From: Dermatophilaceae bacterium Soc4.6
GTDB lineage: Bacteria > Actinomycetota > Actinomycetes > Actinomycetales > Dermatophilaceae
Reading direction: 5' to 3'
Length of the DNA stretch: 64,000 nucleotides
Assembly: GCA_039889245.1 (NCBI GenBank)
Contig: JAZGVH010000002.1
Span: 2,914,001-2,978,000 of the forward strand
Position numbers and translations under genes: made by a program. This document shows positions 1-7,778 of this stretch, piece after piece. Numbering within the stretch: the stretch's first letter is position 1; each line of letters begins with the position of its first letter. Under the pieces are notes generated by a model, which saw only the letters and a program-made list of their open reading frames with translations, ran no database searches and was not told the origin of the DNA.

Positions 1-1030
1 GGAAGGTGCCACCGAGCTGGTAGGCCAGCAGCGGCGCCGCCGAGTTGACCTTGCCCGGTGCGGCGCTGATGGCCTTGGCCCCGACGAGCGCGCCGGCGCC
101 GTAGCCGAGGACGAGGGTCATGAGATAGAAGCCACCGATGATCCAGATGGCCCACTCGACCGACTTGCGGGCCTCCTTGGAGGTCGGCACGGTGTAGAAG
201 CGCATGAGGACGTGGGGCAGGCCGGCGGTGCCGAGCACGAGCGCGAGCGACAGCGAGATGAAGTCGATCTTCGTCGTGGTGCTCTTGCCGTACTGCTTCA
301 TCGGGTTGAGGATCGCCTCGCTGCCACTCTTGTCGACGGCACCCTGGAAGACGCTCGAGAGGTTGAAACCGTATTTTCCGAGCACCCAGACGGCCATGAC
401 GAAGGCCCCGATGATCAGCAGGGTGGCCTTGACGATCTGCACCCAGGTGGTGCCCTTCATCCCGCCGATGAGCACGTAGCCGACCATGATGACGCCGACG
501 AGCACGATGACGAGGTTCTGCCCGGCGCTGCTGCTGATGCCCAGCAGCAGCGAGACGAGGCCGCCCGCGCCGGCCATCTGGGCCAGCAGGTAGACGAAGC
601 TGACGACGATGGTCGAGATGGCAGCCGCGATCCGGACCGGGCGCTGCTGCAGGCGGAAGCTCAGCACGTCGGCCATCGTGAAGCGGCCGGTGTTGCGCAG
701 CAGCTCTGCGACGAGCAGCAGGGCCACGAGCCAGGCGACGAGGAAGCCGATGGAGTAGAGGAATCCGTCGTAGCCGTTGATGGCGATGGCGCCCGCGATG
801 CCCAGGAAGGACGCCGCCGACAGGTAGTCGCCCGAGATCGCGATGCCGTTCTGGCGACCGGTGAAGGCGCGACCTCCGGCGTAGTAGTCGGCGGCCGTCT
901 TGTTGCTGCCCGAGGCACGCAGCACGATGCCGATGGTCACGACGACGAAGACGGCGAAGATCGTGATGTTGACGGCCGGGTTGCCCACCTGGGTCGCGGC
1001 GGGAAGGACGGCGGGGAAGGCGGCGCTCAT
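1..1030 (-). CDS. actP: Cation/acetate symporter, sodium:solute symporter family (partial, C-terminus outside window)
   Basis: About 343 codons are visible; the gene runs off the left edge without a stop. It encodes a polytopic membrane protein of the sodium:solute symporter (SSS) family, which takes up short carboxylates such as acetate with a cation. Near the N-terminus it has the family's paired segment ADYYAGGR followed by SGDYLSAASFLG, and further on GGMKGTTWVQIVKA and GTAGLPHVLMRFYT, both typical of ActP. The ATG at 1030 overlaps the stop of the upstream DUF485 gene by four bases (ATGA), so the two are translationally coupled. DUF485 genes commonly sit immediately upstream of actP. The acetate substrate is inferred from family and context. 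Confidence 0.9.
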   Translation of the reverse strand, partial: MSAAFPAVLPAATQVGNPAVNITIFAVFVVVTIGIVLRASGSNKTAADYYAGGRAFTGRQNGIAISGDYLSAASFLGIAGAIAINGYDGFLYSIGFLVAWLVALLLVAELLRNTGRFTMADVLSFRLQQRPVRIAAAISTIVVSFVYLLAQMAGAGGLVSLLLGISSSAGQNLVIVLVGVIMVGYVLIGGMKGTTWVQIVKATLLIIGAFVMAVWVLGKYGFNLSSVFQGAVDKSGSEAILNPMKQYGKSTTTKIDFISLSLALVLGTAGLPHVLMRFYTVPTSKEARKSVEWAIWIIGGFYLMTLVLGYGAGALVGAKAISAAPGKVNSAAPLLAYQLGGTF

Positions 1031-1368
1031 CGGGCGTCCCTCTCGATCGTGGCGGCGATGGCGTCGGCCGCGGGGTCGAAGACCCGGTCGGCCCAGCGCA
1101 CGTAGTAGATGGTGATGGCGAAGGTGGACACGAACTGCAGCAGACCGAAGACCAGCCCGACGTTGATGTTGCCGACGAGCTTGTGCGCCATGAAGCCGGG
1201 CGCGAACGCGGCGCAGGCGACGTAGAGGAAGTACCAGGCGAGGAAGCCGCCGGTGAGGGGGAAGACGAACGCGCGGAACCGGCGTCGCAGCTCGGTGAAC
1301 TCCGGGGACGCCTGGACTGCTTCGTAGTCCGTGGTGTCAACGGTCCTGCCCTGAGCGTCGTTGCTCAC
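1027..1368 (-). CDS. DUF485 small membrane protein, partner of ActP-type symporter
   Basis: A 113-residue protein with two transmembrane segments (about residues 32-54 and 68-90) and charged ends, matching the DUF485 family in size and layout. The GTG at 1368 is preferred over an in-frame ATG 63 bases upstream because GGAGGTGG lies just ahead of the GTG and the upstream extension is low-complexity and basic. Its stop overlaps the start of the following symporter gene. DUF485 proteins accompany acetate symporters in many bacteria and are thought to act with them, though the biochemical role is not well defined. Confidence 0.8.
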   Translation of the reverse strand: MSNDAQGRTVDTTDYEAVQASPEFTELRRRFRAFVFPLTGGFLAWYFLYVACAAFAPGFMAHKLVGNINVGLVFGLLQFVSTFAITIYYVRWADRVFDPAADAIAATIERDAR

Positions 1369-1525
1369 GGACCACCTCCAGTGGTGATGTCGGGTCGAGT
1401 AGGCACCAGGATCCCCGGGCGCTGACGCCATCGTGGGTCCCGTGGCCGACCCGCGGAAGATGTTGCGCGGCAGGCGGAAGGGGTGTTCGGTGAGTGGGCC
1501 CGGTGGGCGCGCCGAGTGGTCTGGG

Positions 1526-3067
1526 TCACGCGCCGAACGGGTGGGCGGGACTCTGGAGGTCCTCCGGGGAGTGCAGGCGAGCCAGCGTCTGGAGGCTGTT
1601 GCGCGGGATCCCGCCGGGGGTCGCCAGCGACACGATCACCGTGACGAGGAAGGCGATCGGGGCCGTCCAGGCGGCGGGCTGGGCGAGCAGGGCAGTGACC
1701 CAGCCCCCACCCCACGAGCGGCCGAGACCCGTGACCGACGTGAAGGTCGCGGCCAGGGCGAGCACGCCGCCCGTGACCAGCCCCGCCGCCGCCCCGGGCA
1801 CCGACAGGCGGCGCCACCAGACGCCCAGGATGAGGAGCGGGCAGAACGTCGACGCGGCCACCGCGAAGGCGAGGCCGACCGTGTCGGCCAGGCTGGTGTT
1901 GATCGTCAGGAGGCTGCCGGCATACGGCACGACGACCGCGAGCACCGCGGCCAGGCGGAAGGACTGGATGCCGCGCAGGTCACTGCCGGTGGCGCGGTGC
2001 AGCCGCGGCCCCAGCAGGTCCTGGTCGATCACCCCGGCGACGGAGATGGTCAGGCCGGATGCGGTGGAGAGGAAGGCGGCGAAGGCGCCGCCCGCGAGGA
2101 CGGCCGACAGCAGTCCCCCCAGACCCCCCGGGACCATGGCTGACGGCAGGAGGAGCGTCACGGCATCCGCTCGCACCCCGGTGGGGAGGGTGGGGACGTA
2201 GACGCGGGCGAGCACGCCGTAGACAGGAGTGAACACGTAGAAGAGCCCGAGCAGGGCGACCACGATGACGGTCGTCTGGCGCGCGGCCGTGCCGTCGGGG
2301 TTGGTGTAGAACCGCACGAGCACGTGGGGCAGCCCCATCGTGCCGAGGCAGAGGGCGAGCAGCGTGCTGTAGGTGGCGTAGGTCGGGTGGTCGCGCGCGC
2401 CGAAGCCGGCGAAGGCGGCGTCCCACCCGGCGCCCGAGGGTGGCCCGGGTTGTCCGGCCCGCAGCCAGACCGCCAGCAGCACGAAGGCCGGCACCGAGAT
2501 CGCCGTCAGCTTGATCCAGTACTGCACCGCCTGCACGAGGGTGATCGAGCGCATCCCGCCGGCGACGACGTTGGCCAGGACCACGAGGGCCACGATCAGG
2601 TTACCGAGCCGTGGCGGCGCCCCCGTCACGGCCGAGAGGGCCAACCCGGCGCCCTGGAACTGCGGCAGCAGGTAGAGCCACCCGATCCCGACGACCAGAG
2701 CCGACGAGAGGAGCCGGACCCCGCGCGACGACAGTCGCAGCTCGGCGAAGTCGGGCAGGGTGTAGGCGCCAGACCGGCGCAGTGGGGCCGCCACCAGCAC
2801 GAGGAGCACGAGGTAGCCGACGGTGTATCCCACCGGGAACCAGAGCATGTCGGCGCCGAGGGAGTAGACGAGGCCGGCGACGCCGAGGAACGACGCGGCG
2901 GAGAGGTACTCGCCACTGACGGCCGAGGCGTTCCAGCGTGCCGAGACGCTGCGGCCGGCGACGTAGAAGTCACTCGTCGTGCGCGACAGGCGCAGCCCGA
3001 AGGCGCCGATCACGACGGTGACGAGGCAGACCAGGCTGATCGCGGCCACGCCAGCGGGTGACCTCAT
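1526..3067 (-). CDS. Sodium:solute symporter, second copy
   Basis: A 513-residue polytopic protein of the same SSS family as the gene at the left edge. It keeps the N-terminal pattern SDFYVAGRSV then SGEYLSAASFLG, and the conserved GTMGLPHVLVRFYTNPDG. About 13 hydrophobic segments can be counted. It is the last gene of a four-gene minus-strand unit (sensor kinase, LytTR regulator, small membrane protein, symporter) with gaps of only 7-13 bases. That context suggests uptake of a monocarboxylate such as acetate, pyruvate or lactate controlled by the adjacent two-component system. The substrate cannot be read from the sequence. Confidence 0.85.
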   Translation of the reverse strand: MRSPAGVAAISLVCLVTVVIGAFGLRLSRTTSDFYVAGRSVSARWNASAVSGEYLSAASFLGVAGLVYSLGADMLWFPVGYTVGYLVLLVLVAAPLRRSGAYTLPDFAELRLSSRGVRLLSSALVVGIGWLYLLPQFQGAGLALSAVTGAPPRLGNLIVALVVLANVVAGGMRSITLVQAVQYWIKLTAISVPAFVLLAVWLRAGQPGPPSGAGWDAAFAGFGARDHPTYATYSTLLALCLGTMGLPHVLVRFYTNPDGTAARQTTVIVVALLGLFYVFTPVYGVLARVYVPTLPTGVRADAVTLLLPSAMVPGGLGGLLSAVLAGGAFAAFLSTASGLTISVAGVIDQDLLGPRLHRATGSDLRGIQSFRLAAVLAVVVPYAGSLLTINTSLADTVGLAFAVAASTFCPLLILGVWWRRLSVPGAAAGLVTGGVLALAATFTSVTGLGRSWGGGWVTALLAQPAAWTAPIAFLVTVIVSLATPGGIPRNSLQTLARLHSPEDLQSPAHPFGA

Positions 3068-3074
3068 CGGGGGG

Positions 3075-3494
3075 TCATCGGTGCGTCATCAGGTCGGCGA
3101 ACTCGCGCTCGATGCGCCCGGCCTGCCGCACGTAGACGCGGGCCGCGAGGGCGACGAGGGGGTAGATGAGCACCCCGATGATCAGCCAGGGCAGCGGGAG
3201 GGGGCCGACGTGCACGGCCCGCAGGCCGGGGGAGAGGACCAGGAGCGCGGGGAGCCCCAGCACCACGACGCCGACTCCGAGCAGGATCCCGAGGGACAGT
3301 CGCAGCTGCGCCCGCAGGAGCGCCGAGAGGTAGACCTCGCCGAGCGCGGTCTGCTCGACCAGCTCCTGGCTGGCCGGCCGCCGGGCCACTGGCCGACGGG
3401 CGTCACGGCGCGGCGACGTCACCCGGACCCGGCGCGGCGGTGCGGGGTCGGGGTCGAGCGGGGGAGGGGGATCGGGGGCGCCGAGGTCGGTCAC
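3075..3494 (-). CDS. Small two-helix membrane protein, DUF485-like symporter partner
   Basis: A 139-residue protein. The first ~55 residues are proline-, arginine- and aspartate-rich and probably cytoplasmic. Two hydrophobic segments follow (about 70-92 and 100-120), then a basic tail. The GTG at 3494 lies eight bases after the stop of the LytTR regulator and gives tight operon spacing; the open frame extends further upstream but would overlap the regulator. Size, topology and position just upstream of an SSS symporter mirror the DUF485/ActP pair at 1-1368, so I read it as the equivalent accessory subunit. I could not match it to DUF485 residue by residue. Confidence 0.65.
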   Translation of the reverse strand: MTDLGAPDPPPPLDPDPAPPRRVRVTSPRRDARRPVARRPASQELVEQTALGEVYLSALLRAQLRLSLGILLGVGVVVLGLPALLVLSPGLRAVHVGPLPLPWLIIGVLIYPLVALAARVYVRQAGRIEREFADLMTHR

Positions 3495-3502
3495 GGGTCG
3501 CC

Positions 3503-4285
3503 TCAGCGCGGGGTCGGGCGCAGCAGCCGGTCGCGCAGCTCCCGGGTGTGCCGCCGGCTCACCTGCAGGTCGATCTCGCCTACGCGCACGGTGCACCGAC
3601 CACCGTCCATGGCGACGGCGCTGACGTGGGCCAGGGACACGAGCGTCGATCGGTGGATCCGCGCGAAACCCACTGGCCCCCAGCGCTCTTCGAGTGAGTT
3701 GAGCGAGATGCGCACGAGGTGCGAGCCCTCGTCGGTGTGGAGCCTGGCGTAGTCGCCGTGGGCGGTGGCGTAGCGGATGCGGCTGCGCTGGACGAACGTC
3801 GTGACCCCGGCGAGCTCGACGGGGATGGTCTCGTCCTCGGGCTCGCGCGGGGCCTCGGGCTCGCCTCCGTTGCGCCGGTTCACCACGCGCCTCACGGCCT
3901 CCGCGAGGCGCGCCTCGCGGATCGGCTTCATCACGTAGTCGGTCGCGGCCAGGTCGAAGGCGTCGACGGCGTGCTCGTCGTAGGCCGTGACGAAGACCAC
4001 CTGGGGTCGCTGGGCGAAGCGCGCCAGCACGCGCGCCAGGTCGAGCCCGTCGAGCCCGGGCATCGACACGTCGCAGAAGACGACGTCCACGGCGGTGCCC
4101 TCCAGCACGCGCAGCGCCTCGGTGCCCGAGGTGGCCGTCAGGAGCTCACCGACGTGGGGGTCCTGACCGAGCAGGTAGGTGATCTCGGCGAGCGTCGGGG
4201 CCTCGTCGTCGACGACCAGCACCGTGAGGCGAGCGACTCCCGTGGGGCCCGCGGAGGTGGTCGACGGCGACGGCATACCGGGCAT
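3503..4285 (-). CDS. LytTR-family response regulator
   Basis: A 260-residue response regulator. The N-terminal receiver (about residues 20-135) has the acidic pair in VVDDEAP, the phospho-acceptor aspartate in VFCDVSMPG and the conserved lysine in DYVMKPI. The C-terminal half is a LytTR DNA-binding domain (about 160-255), with the recognisable stretches HGDYARLHT and FARIHRSTLVSL. It follows the sensor kinase with a 13-base gap containing GAGGGG as ribosome binding site. LytTR regulators paired with LytS-type kinases often control carboxylate uptake, as in E. coli BtsSR and YpdAB, which fits the symporter two genes downstream. Confidence 0.92.
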   Translation of the reverse strand: MPGMPSPSTTSAGPTGVARLTVLVVDDEAPTLAEITYLLGQDPHVGELLTATSGTEALRVLEGTAVDVVFCDVSMPGLDGLDLARVLARFAQRPQVVFVTAYDEHAVDAFDLAATDYVMKPIREARLAEAVRRVVNRRNGGEPEAPREPEDETIPVELAGVTTFVQRSRIRYATAHGDYARLHTDEGSHLVRISLNSLEERWGPVGFARIHRSTLVSLAHVSAVAMDGGRCTVRVGEIDLQVSRRHTRELRDRLLRPTPR

Positions 4286-4298
4286 GATCCCCTCGGGT

Positions 4299-5480
4299 CT
4301 AGTTCTCGACGCGCACGCCGGGAGTGAACTTCGGCACCCTGAAGGTCACCTTGGTGCCCGCGCCGGGTGCGGTCTCGACGACGAGACCGTAGCGGTCACC
4401 GTACGCCTGGCGCAGCCTGGCGTCGACGTTTCCGAGCCCCACGCTGTCGGCGTCGCTCTCTCCGGCGAGCACGGCGCGGATCACCTCCGGGTCGCTGCCG
4501 ACCCCGTCGTCCTCGATCGTGATCTCGGCCTCCTGCCCCAGGTCGAGCGCCGTGATGCTCACGTGGCCGATTCCCGCCTTGCGTTCGAGCCCGTGACGAA
4601 CCGCGTTCTCCACCAACGGTTGCACGGCGAGGAAGGGAACCGCGACCGCCAGCACCTCGGGGGCGATGACCAGCTGCACGACGAGACGGTCACCGAAGCG
4701 CGCCTGCTCGAGCACCAGGTAGCGCTCGATGTTGCGCAGCTCGTCGCGCAGGGTCGTGTAGGCACCGCCGCGGCGGAAGGCGTAGCGGGTGAAGTCGGCG
4801 AACTCGAGGATCAGCTCGCGGGCCCGGTCGGGGTCGGTGCGCACGAAGGACCCGATGGCGCTGAGGCAGTTGTAGATGAAGTGCGGCGAGATCTGCGCCC
4901 GCAGGGCCCGCAGCTCGGCCTCCATGAGGTGGGTGCGCTGGCGCTCGAGGGCGGCGAGCTCGGCCTGGGTCGAGATCCAGGCAGCCAGCTCCTCGGTGGC
5001 TCTGACCAGACCGGTGGACACCGACGGGCCGTAGGCCGCGAGCACCCCGACGACGTGGTCGTCCGCGGTGACGGGAGCCAGGACCCCCGAGCGGATGGGA
5101 CAGTCGGGATCGCCGCAGGTGACGTCGCCCTCACCGAGCACGACGGTGTCCCCGCCGGTGAGCACCGGGCCGGCGTGTCGCATCAGATCGGGGCCGTGGT
5201 GCGCGCCGACCCCGTCCCACGCGAGCACCGCCGTCGGGTCCGTGAGCGCGATGGCGCGGCTGCCGAGCATCGGGCGCAGCTGCCGGGTCGCCTTTGCCGC
5301 CGCCTCGGGGGTCAGGCCACCACGCAGGTGCCGGGCCGCCAGGCTGGCCGAGTGCAGGGTCTCGTAGGTCGCTCGGTCGACCTCGGCGACGAAGCGCCGC
5401 CGGCGCAGCAGCAGCACGAACCCGACGACGAGGAGCACCACGAGCGCCGCAAGCGCGGCGACGACGAGGCTGGAGCTCAC
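4299..5480 (-). CDS. LytS/YehU-type sensor histidine kinase
   Basis: A 393-residue kinase. One N-terminal transmembrane segment (residues 3-25) ends in a run of arginines. Next is a GAF-like sensory region (about 35-180) with the unusual cysteine motif CGDPDC, then the LytS-type phospho-acceptor box SPHFIYNCLSAIGSF and an ATPase domain with PLVENAVRHGLE (N box) and EDDGVGS (G1 box). Kinases of this class phosphorylate LytTR regulators. The GTG at 5480 was chosen because the frame upstream is proline/arginine-rich and runs toward the divergent gene at 5593. The pair CGDPDC could bind a metal or respond to redox state; that is inference. Confidence 0.88.
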   Translation of the reverse strand: MSSSLVVAALAALVVLLVVGFVLLLRRRRFVAEVDRATYETLHSASLAARHLRGGLTPEAAAKATRQLRPMLGSRAIALTDPTAVLAWDGVGAHHGPDLMRHAGPVLTGGDTVVLGEGDVTCGDPDCPIRSGVLAPVTADDHVVGVLAAYGPSVSTGLVRATEELAAWISTQAELAALERQRTHLMEAELRALRAQISPHFIYNCLSAIGSFVRTDPDRARELILEFADFTRYAFRRGGAYTTLRDELRNIERYLVLEQARFGDRLVVQLVIAPEVLAVAVPFLAVQPLVENAVRHGLERKAGIGHVSITALDLGQEAEITIEDDGVGSDPEVIRAVLAGESDADSVGLGNVDARLRQAYGDRYGLVVETAPGAGTKVTFRVPKFTPGVRVEN

Positions 5481-5580
5481 GCGGGCAGCGTACGGCGCCG
5501 GGAAGGGCCCGGGCCCGCGTGGGCGGGTGGATGGGTGGATGGGTGACGGACCGCATACGCTCCTGCTGCTCCGGGGGCCG

Positions 5581-5586
5581 TAGGGT
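5581..5586 (+). promoter_or_regulatory. -10 box of a leaderless promoter for the Fic-like gene
   Basis: TAGGGT sits exactly six bases before the GTG at 5593, the spacing expected when transcription starts on the first base of the start codon. No Shine-Dalgarno sequence precedes the GTG. Confidence 0.55.
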
Positions 5587-5592
5587 CGCGTG

Positions 5593-6456
5593 GTGACCGA
5601 CCCTGCTGCCCTGCGGGCCTCGCTCGCGGCCCTGGCCGGGCTCCCCGGCGTCGCCGAGGCGGCTGACGCGGCCCGGGAGGCCTGCACCCGCCTGCGGTTC
5701 CACGAGGCCCTGCGTCGTCGGATCCCCGAGGCGGCGGCTGAGTCGCGCGTGCGGGGGGCCCGGGCCAGTGCCGCCCTCGACGGCGCGTCGATGCCGGTCG
5801 ACCTCGTGCGGGACCGGGTGCGCGGAGCTGTCGGCTGGTCGTCGTCCCCTGATCCGGTCGAGCAGGTGGTGCGGGCGGCGACGAGGGTGACGTCGGAGGC
5901 GGAGTCGCTCGCGTCGCTGGTGTTCTCGGCGCCGCTGCAGGTGGTCGCCCGCCTGCACGTGGCGGCGATGAGCGGGCTGCTGCCCGACGAGCAGGTCGGC
6001 CGGCCGCGTCGCGACGACGAGCCGGTGCTCGAGCTCGTCGACCTCGGTGAGGCACCCCCTGCCCCCGTCGTGGACCTGCGGCTGGCCGCGCTCGCCGAGC
6101 TGCTCACCGCCCCGCGCGACGGCATCCCCGTGGTCGTCCTCGCCGGCCTGGCGCACGCCGAGGTCGCCACCGTGCGACCGTTCGTGCGCGGGAACGGTCT
6201 GGTGGCCAGGGCGCTCGAGCGCGTCATCGTGCAGGCCGGTGGGCTCGACCCCACCGGGGTCGCGGTCCCCGAGGTCGGGCACCTGGGTGGCGGAGCAGGT
6301 GGCTCAGCGGCCTACCTCGGGGCGCTGACGGCCTACGCGACGGGGGGCGGTCCCGGGGTCGCCCTGTGGCTGCGTCAGTGCGCCGACGCGGTGGTGGTGG
6401 GCGCCGCAGAGGGCGAGGCGATCTGCGAGGCGGTCAGGGCCGGTCGGCTCGGGTGA
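5593..6456 (+). CDS. Fic-fold protein with degenerate active-site motif
   Basis: A 287-residue soluble protein. The N-terminal helix ESRVRGARASAALDG resembles the Fic-family helix that normally reads SSxIEGxxAT. Residues 110-125 (ARLHVAAM) match the next Fic helix. The region AHAEVATVRPFVRGNGLVAR aligns with the Fic catalytic loop HxFx(D/E)GNGRxxR. The catalytic His is Arg, the acidic residue is Arg and the first Arg of GNGR is Leu, so AMP transfer by the usual chemistry is unlikely. Such genes are often annotated only as hypothetical or oxidoreductase. It stands alone between the sensor kinase and the 6C RNA/ssd locus. The second of two tandem GTG codons fits a leaderless start. Confidence 0.7.
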   Translation: MTDPAALRASLAALAGLPGVAEAADAAREACTRLRFHEALRRRIPEAAAESRVRGARASAALDGASMPVDLVRDRVRGAVGWSSSPDPVEQVVRAATRVTSEAESLASLVFSAPLQVVARLHVAAMSGLLPDEQVGRPRRDDEPVLELVDLGEAPPAPVVDLRLAALAELLTAPRDGIPVVVLAGLAHAEVATVRPFVRGNGLVARALERVIVQAGGLDPTGVAVPEVGHLGGGAGGSAAYLGALTAYATGGGPGVALWLRQCADAVVVGAAEGEAICEAVRAGRLG

Positions 6457-6678
6457 GGGGCGAACTGTCCTCTTCTGGGCGCCTGCCGTCAAGACTGGTT
6501 TCCCGGCTCGAGGGGGAGTAGAACTGAGGGCACGACCTCAGGGTCGTGAAGGACCACCGCGGTTGCCTCGGGCACCCACGCGCGGCCAGTCCCTGTCTGG
6601 ACCGTCGACCACCGGGCTTGTCCCGGAGCGACACTACGGTGAAGTGCACGCTTGGTCACCCGCAGGAAGTTGCGGTTC

Positions 6679-6710
6679 GGTGGCATCCTCCCCCCGGGGA
6701 GGGTGCCACC
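6679..6710. repeat. 32-bp near-perfect palindrome with C-rich centre
   Basis: Arms of 15 bases starting GGTGGCATCC pair with the arm ending GGGTGCCACC, with one G-T wobble and only two bases between them. The centre includes CCCCCC. It lies between the Fic-like gene and the 6C-type RNA, upstream of that RNA's presumed promoter. It may be a terminator, an operator or part of a longer 6C transcript. Confidence 0.6.
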
Positions 6711-6807
6711 ACCTTCGTCCACGGGTCGGGTGACAACTGGTGCAGGGAGGGCGGAACCGGATGGTGACGAAGATGGCGTGATCACCACGTGGGGGAGCAC
6801 AATGGAG

Positions 6808-6900
6808 GCGCTCCCCCTCGGGGTCGAGCGACCGACCCGCTGACTTCCCCCCGGTGTCAGCGCGCCGGTGGCCCCCGTCGGTCTGACCGGCGGGGGCCCA
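6808..6900 (+). ncRNA. 6C-type small RNA
   Basis: In the 545-base gap before ssd are three hairpins in a row. The first is CGCTC...GAGCG with a C-rich loop (6809-6830). The second is GCTGAC...GTCAGC with loop TTCCCCCCGGT containing six cytosines (6839-6861). Third is a strong terminator-like hairpin at 6870-6898. Hairpins with at least six loop cytosines define the actinobacterial 6C RNA, and M. tuberculosis 6C RNA (B11, about 93 nt) lies next to the ssd gene on the same strand, as here. CACAAT at 6799-6804 could be the -10 box, giving a transcript near 93 nt. The 5' end is a guess. Confidence 0.65.
6870..6898 (+). terminator. Terminator hairpin of the 6C-type RNA
   Basis: GGCCCCCG-T-CGGTC pairs with GACCG-G-CGGGGGCC around a single T, a 14-bp stem with one T-G pair. 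There is no U-tract, which is usual in this GC range. Confidence 0.65.
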
Positions 6901-7001
6901 CCTCACGCCGGGCATCCCCAACCCCGGCTCCCGCTTCCGCTGTCCACAGGGGAGGGGCCCCCCGCTGGTGTCGGTGGCCGCGTCGCAGAAGTCTTCGGGT
7001 C

Positions 7002-7778
7002 ATGACCTCGACCCCCGCCACCGCGGTGCGACCACCTCCGCCCGGTGGCGCGCTCCTCGCGGTCACCGGGGCATCGGGAGGGCTGGGGGCCTCCGTCGTG
7101 ACCGCGGCGCTGGCCGTGCGCGCCGTGGCGGTGGGGCGTGGCACGGTCGCGGTGGACCTCGACCCCCTCGGCGGTGGTCTCGACATCGTCCTCGGGCTCG
7201 AGCAGACGCCCGGCACCCGGTGGAGCGACCTGGGTGCGCTCGACGGAGAGGCCGACGGCGAGGCGGTGCTGCCGACCCTGCCCCGGGCCGACGGGGTGCG
7301 GGTGCTCTCCTACGGGCGTCACGGCGAGCCGGTCCCGCCTCAGGTGGTGGGGGCGCTCCTGCGGGCACTGGTCGCCGTGTGCGACCTCGTGGTGCTCGAC
7401 CTGCCCCGCGCCGACCGGATGCCCGGGGGTGCCCCGCCGCTGGACCTGCACCTCGTGCTGGCCGGCACGAGCCTGACGCAGGTCGCGGCGCTGTCGGCGG
7501 TGCTCGGCATGCTCTCCCGCCCCGACGGGACCGGGGTGCTCCTGCGGGCCCGCTCGGCCTCCGACCCCGAGGCCGGTGCGCTCGTGCCCGTGGTGCAGGC
7601 CCAGCTGGGCGCGCCGGTGTGGGGGATCGTCCCCGACGACCGATCGGTGCCGGCCGACCTGACCCACGGCTTCGCTCCCGGGCGTCGGCCCGGTCCCTTC
7701 GTCCGCGCCCTCGACCCGGTGCTGGCTCGTGTGCTGGCCCACGTGCCGGCCCACCACCCCCGGCCGGCGCCGGCATGA
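7002..7778 (+). CDS. ssd: Septum-site-determining protein Ssd / CpaE-like ATPase of the Tad pilus locus
   Basis: A 258-residue ParA/MinD-superfamily protein. The P-loop region is VTGASGGLGASVVTAALA, a variant of the MinD deviant Walker motif in which the canonical lysines are absent. It is followed by VAVDLDPLGGGLDIVLGLE (Walker A' type) and LVVLDLPRA (Walker B). This matches actinobacterial Ssd (Rv3660c type), which heads the tad cluster and has been linked to septum formation; in the Tad system the equivalent CpaE/TadZ localises the pilus machine. The stop overlaps the ATG of tadA by four bases. Loss of the P-loop lysine suggests weak or absent ATPase activity, as seen in some TadZ proteins. 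Confidence 0.85.
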   Translation: MTSTPATAVRPPPPGGALLAVTGASGGLGASVVTAALAVRAVAVGRGTVAVDLDPLGGGLDIVLGLEQTPGTRWSDLGALDGEADGEAVLPTLPRADGVRVLSYGRHGEPVPPQVVGALLRALVAVCDLVVLDLPRADRMPGGAPPLDLHLVLAGTSLTQVAALSAVLGMLSRPDGTGVLLRARSASDPEAGALVPVVQAQLGAPVWGIVPDDRSVPADLTHGFAPGRRPGPFVRALDPVLARVLAHVPAHHPRPAPA

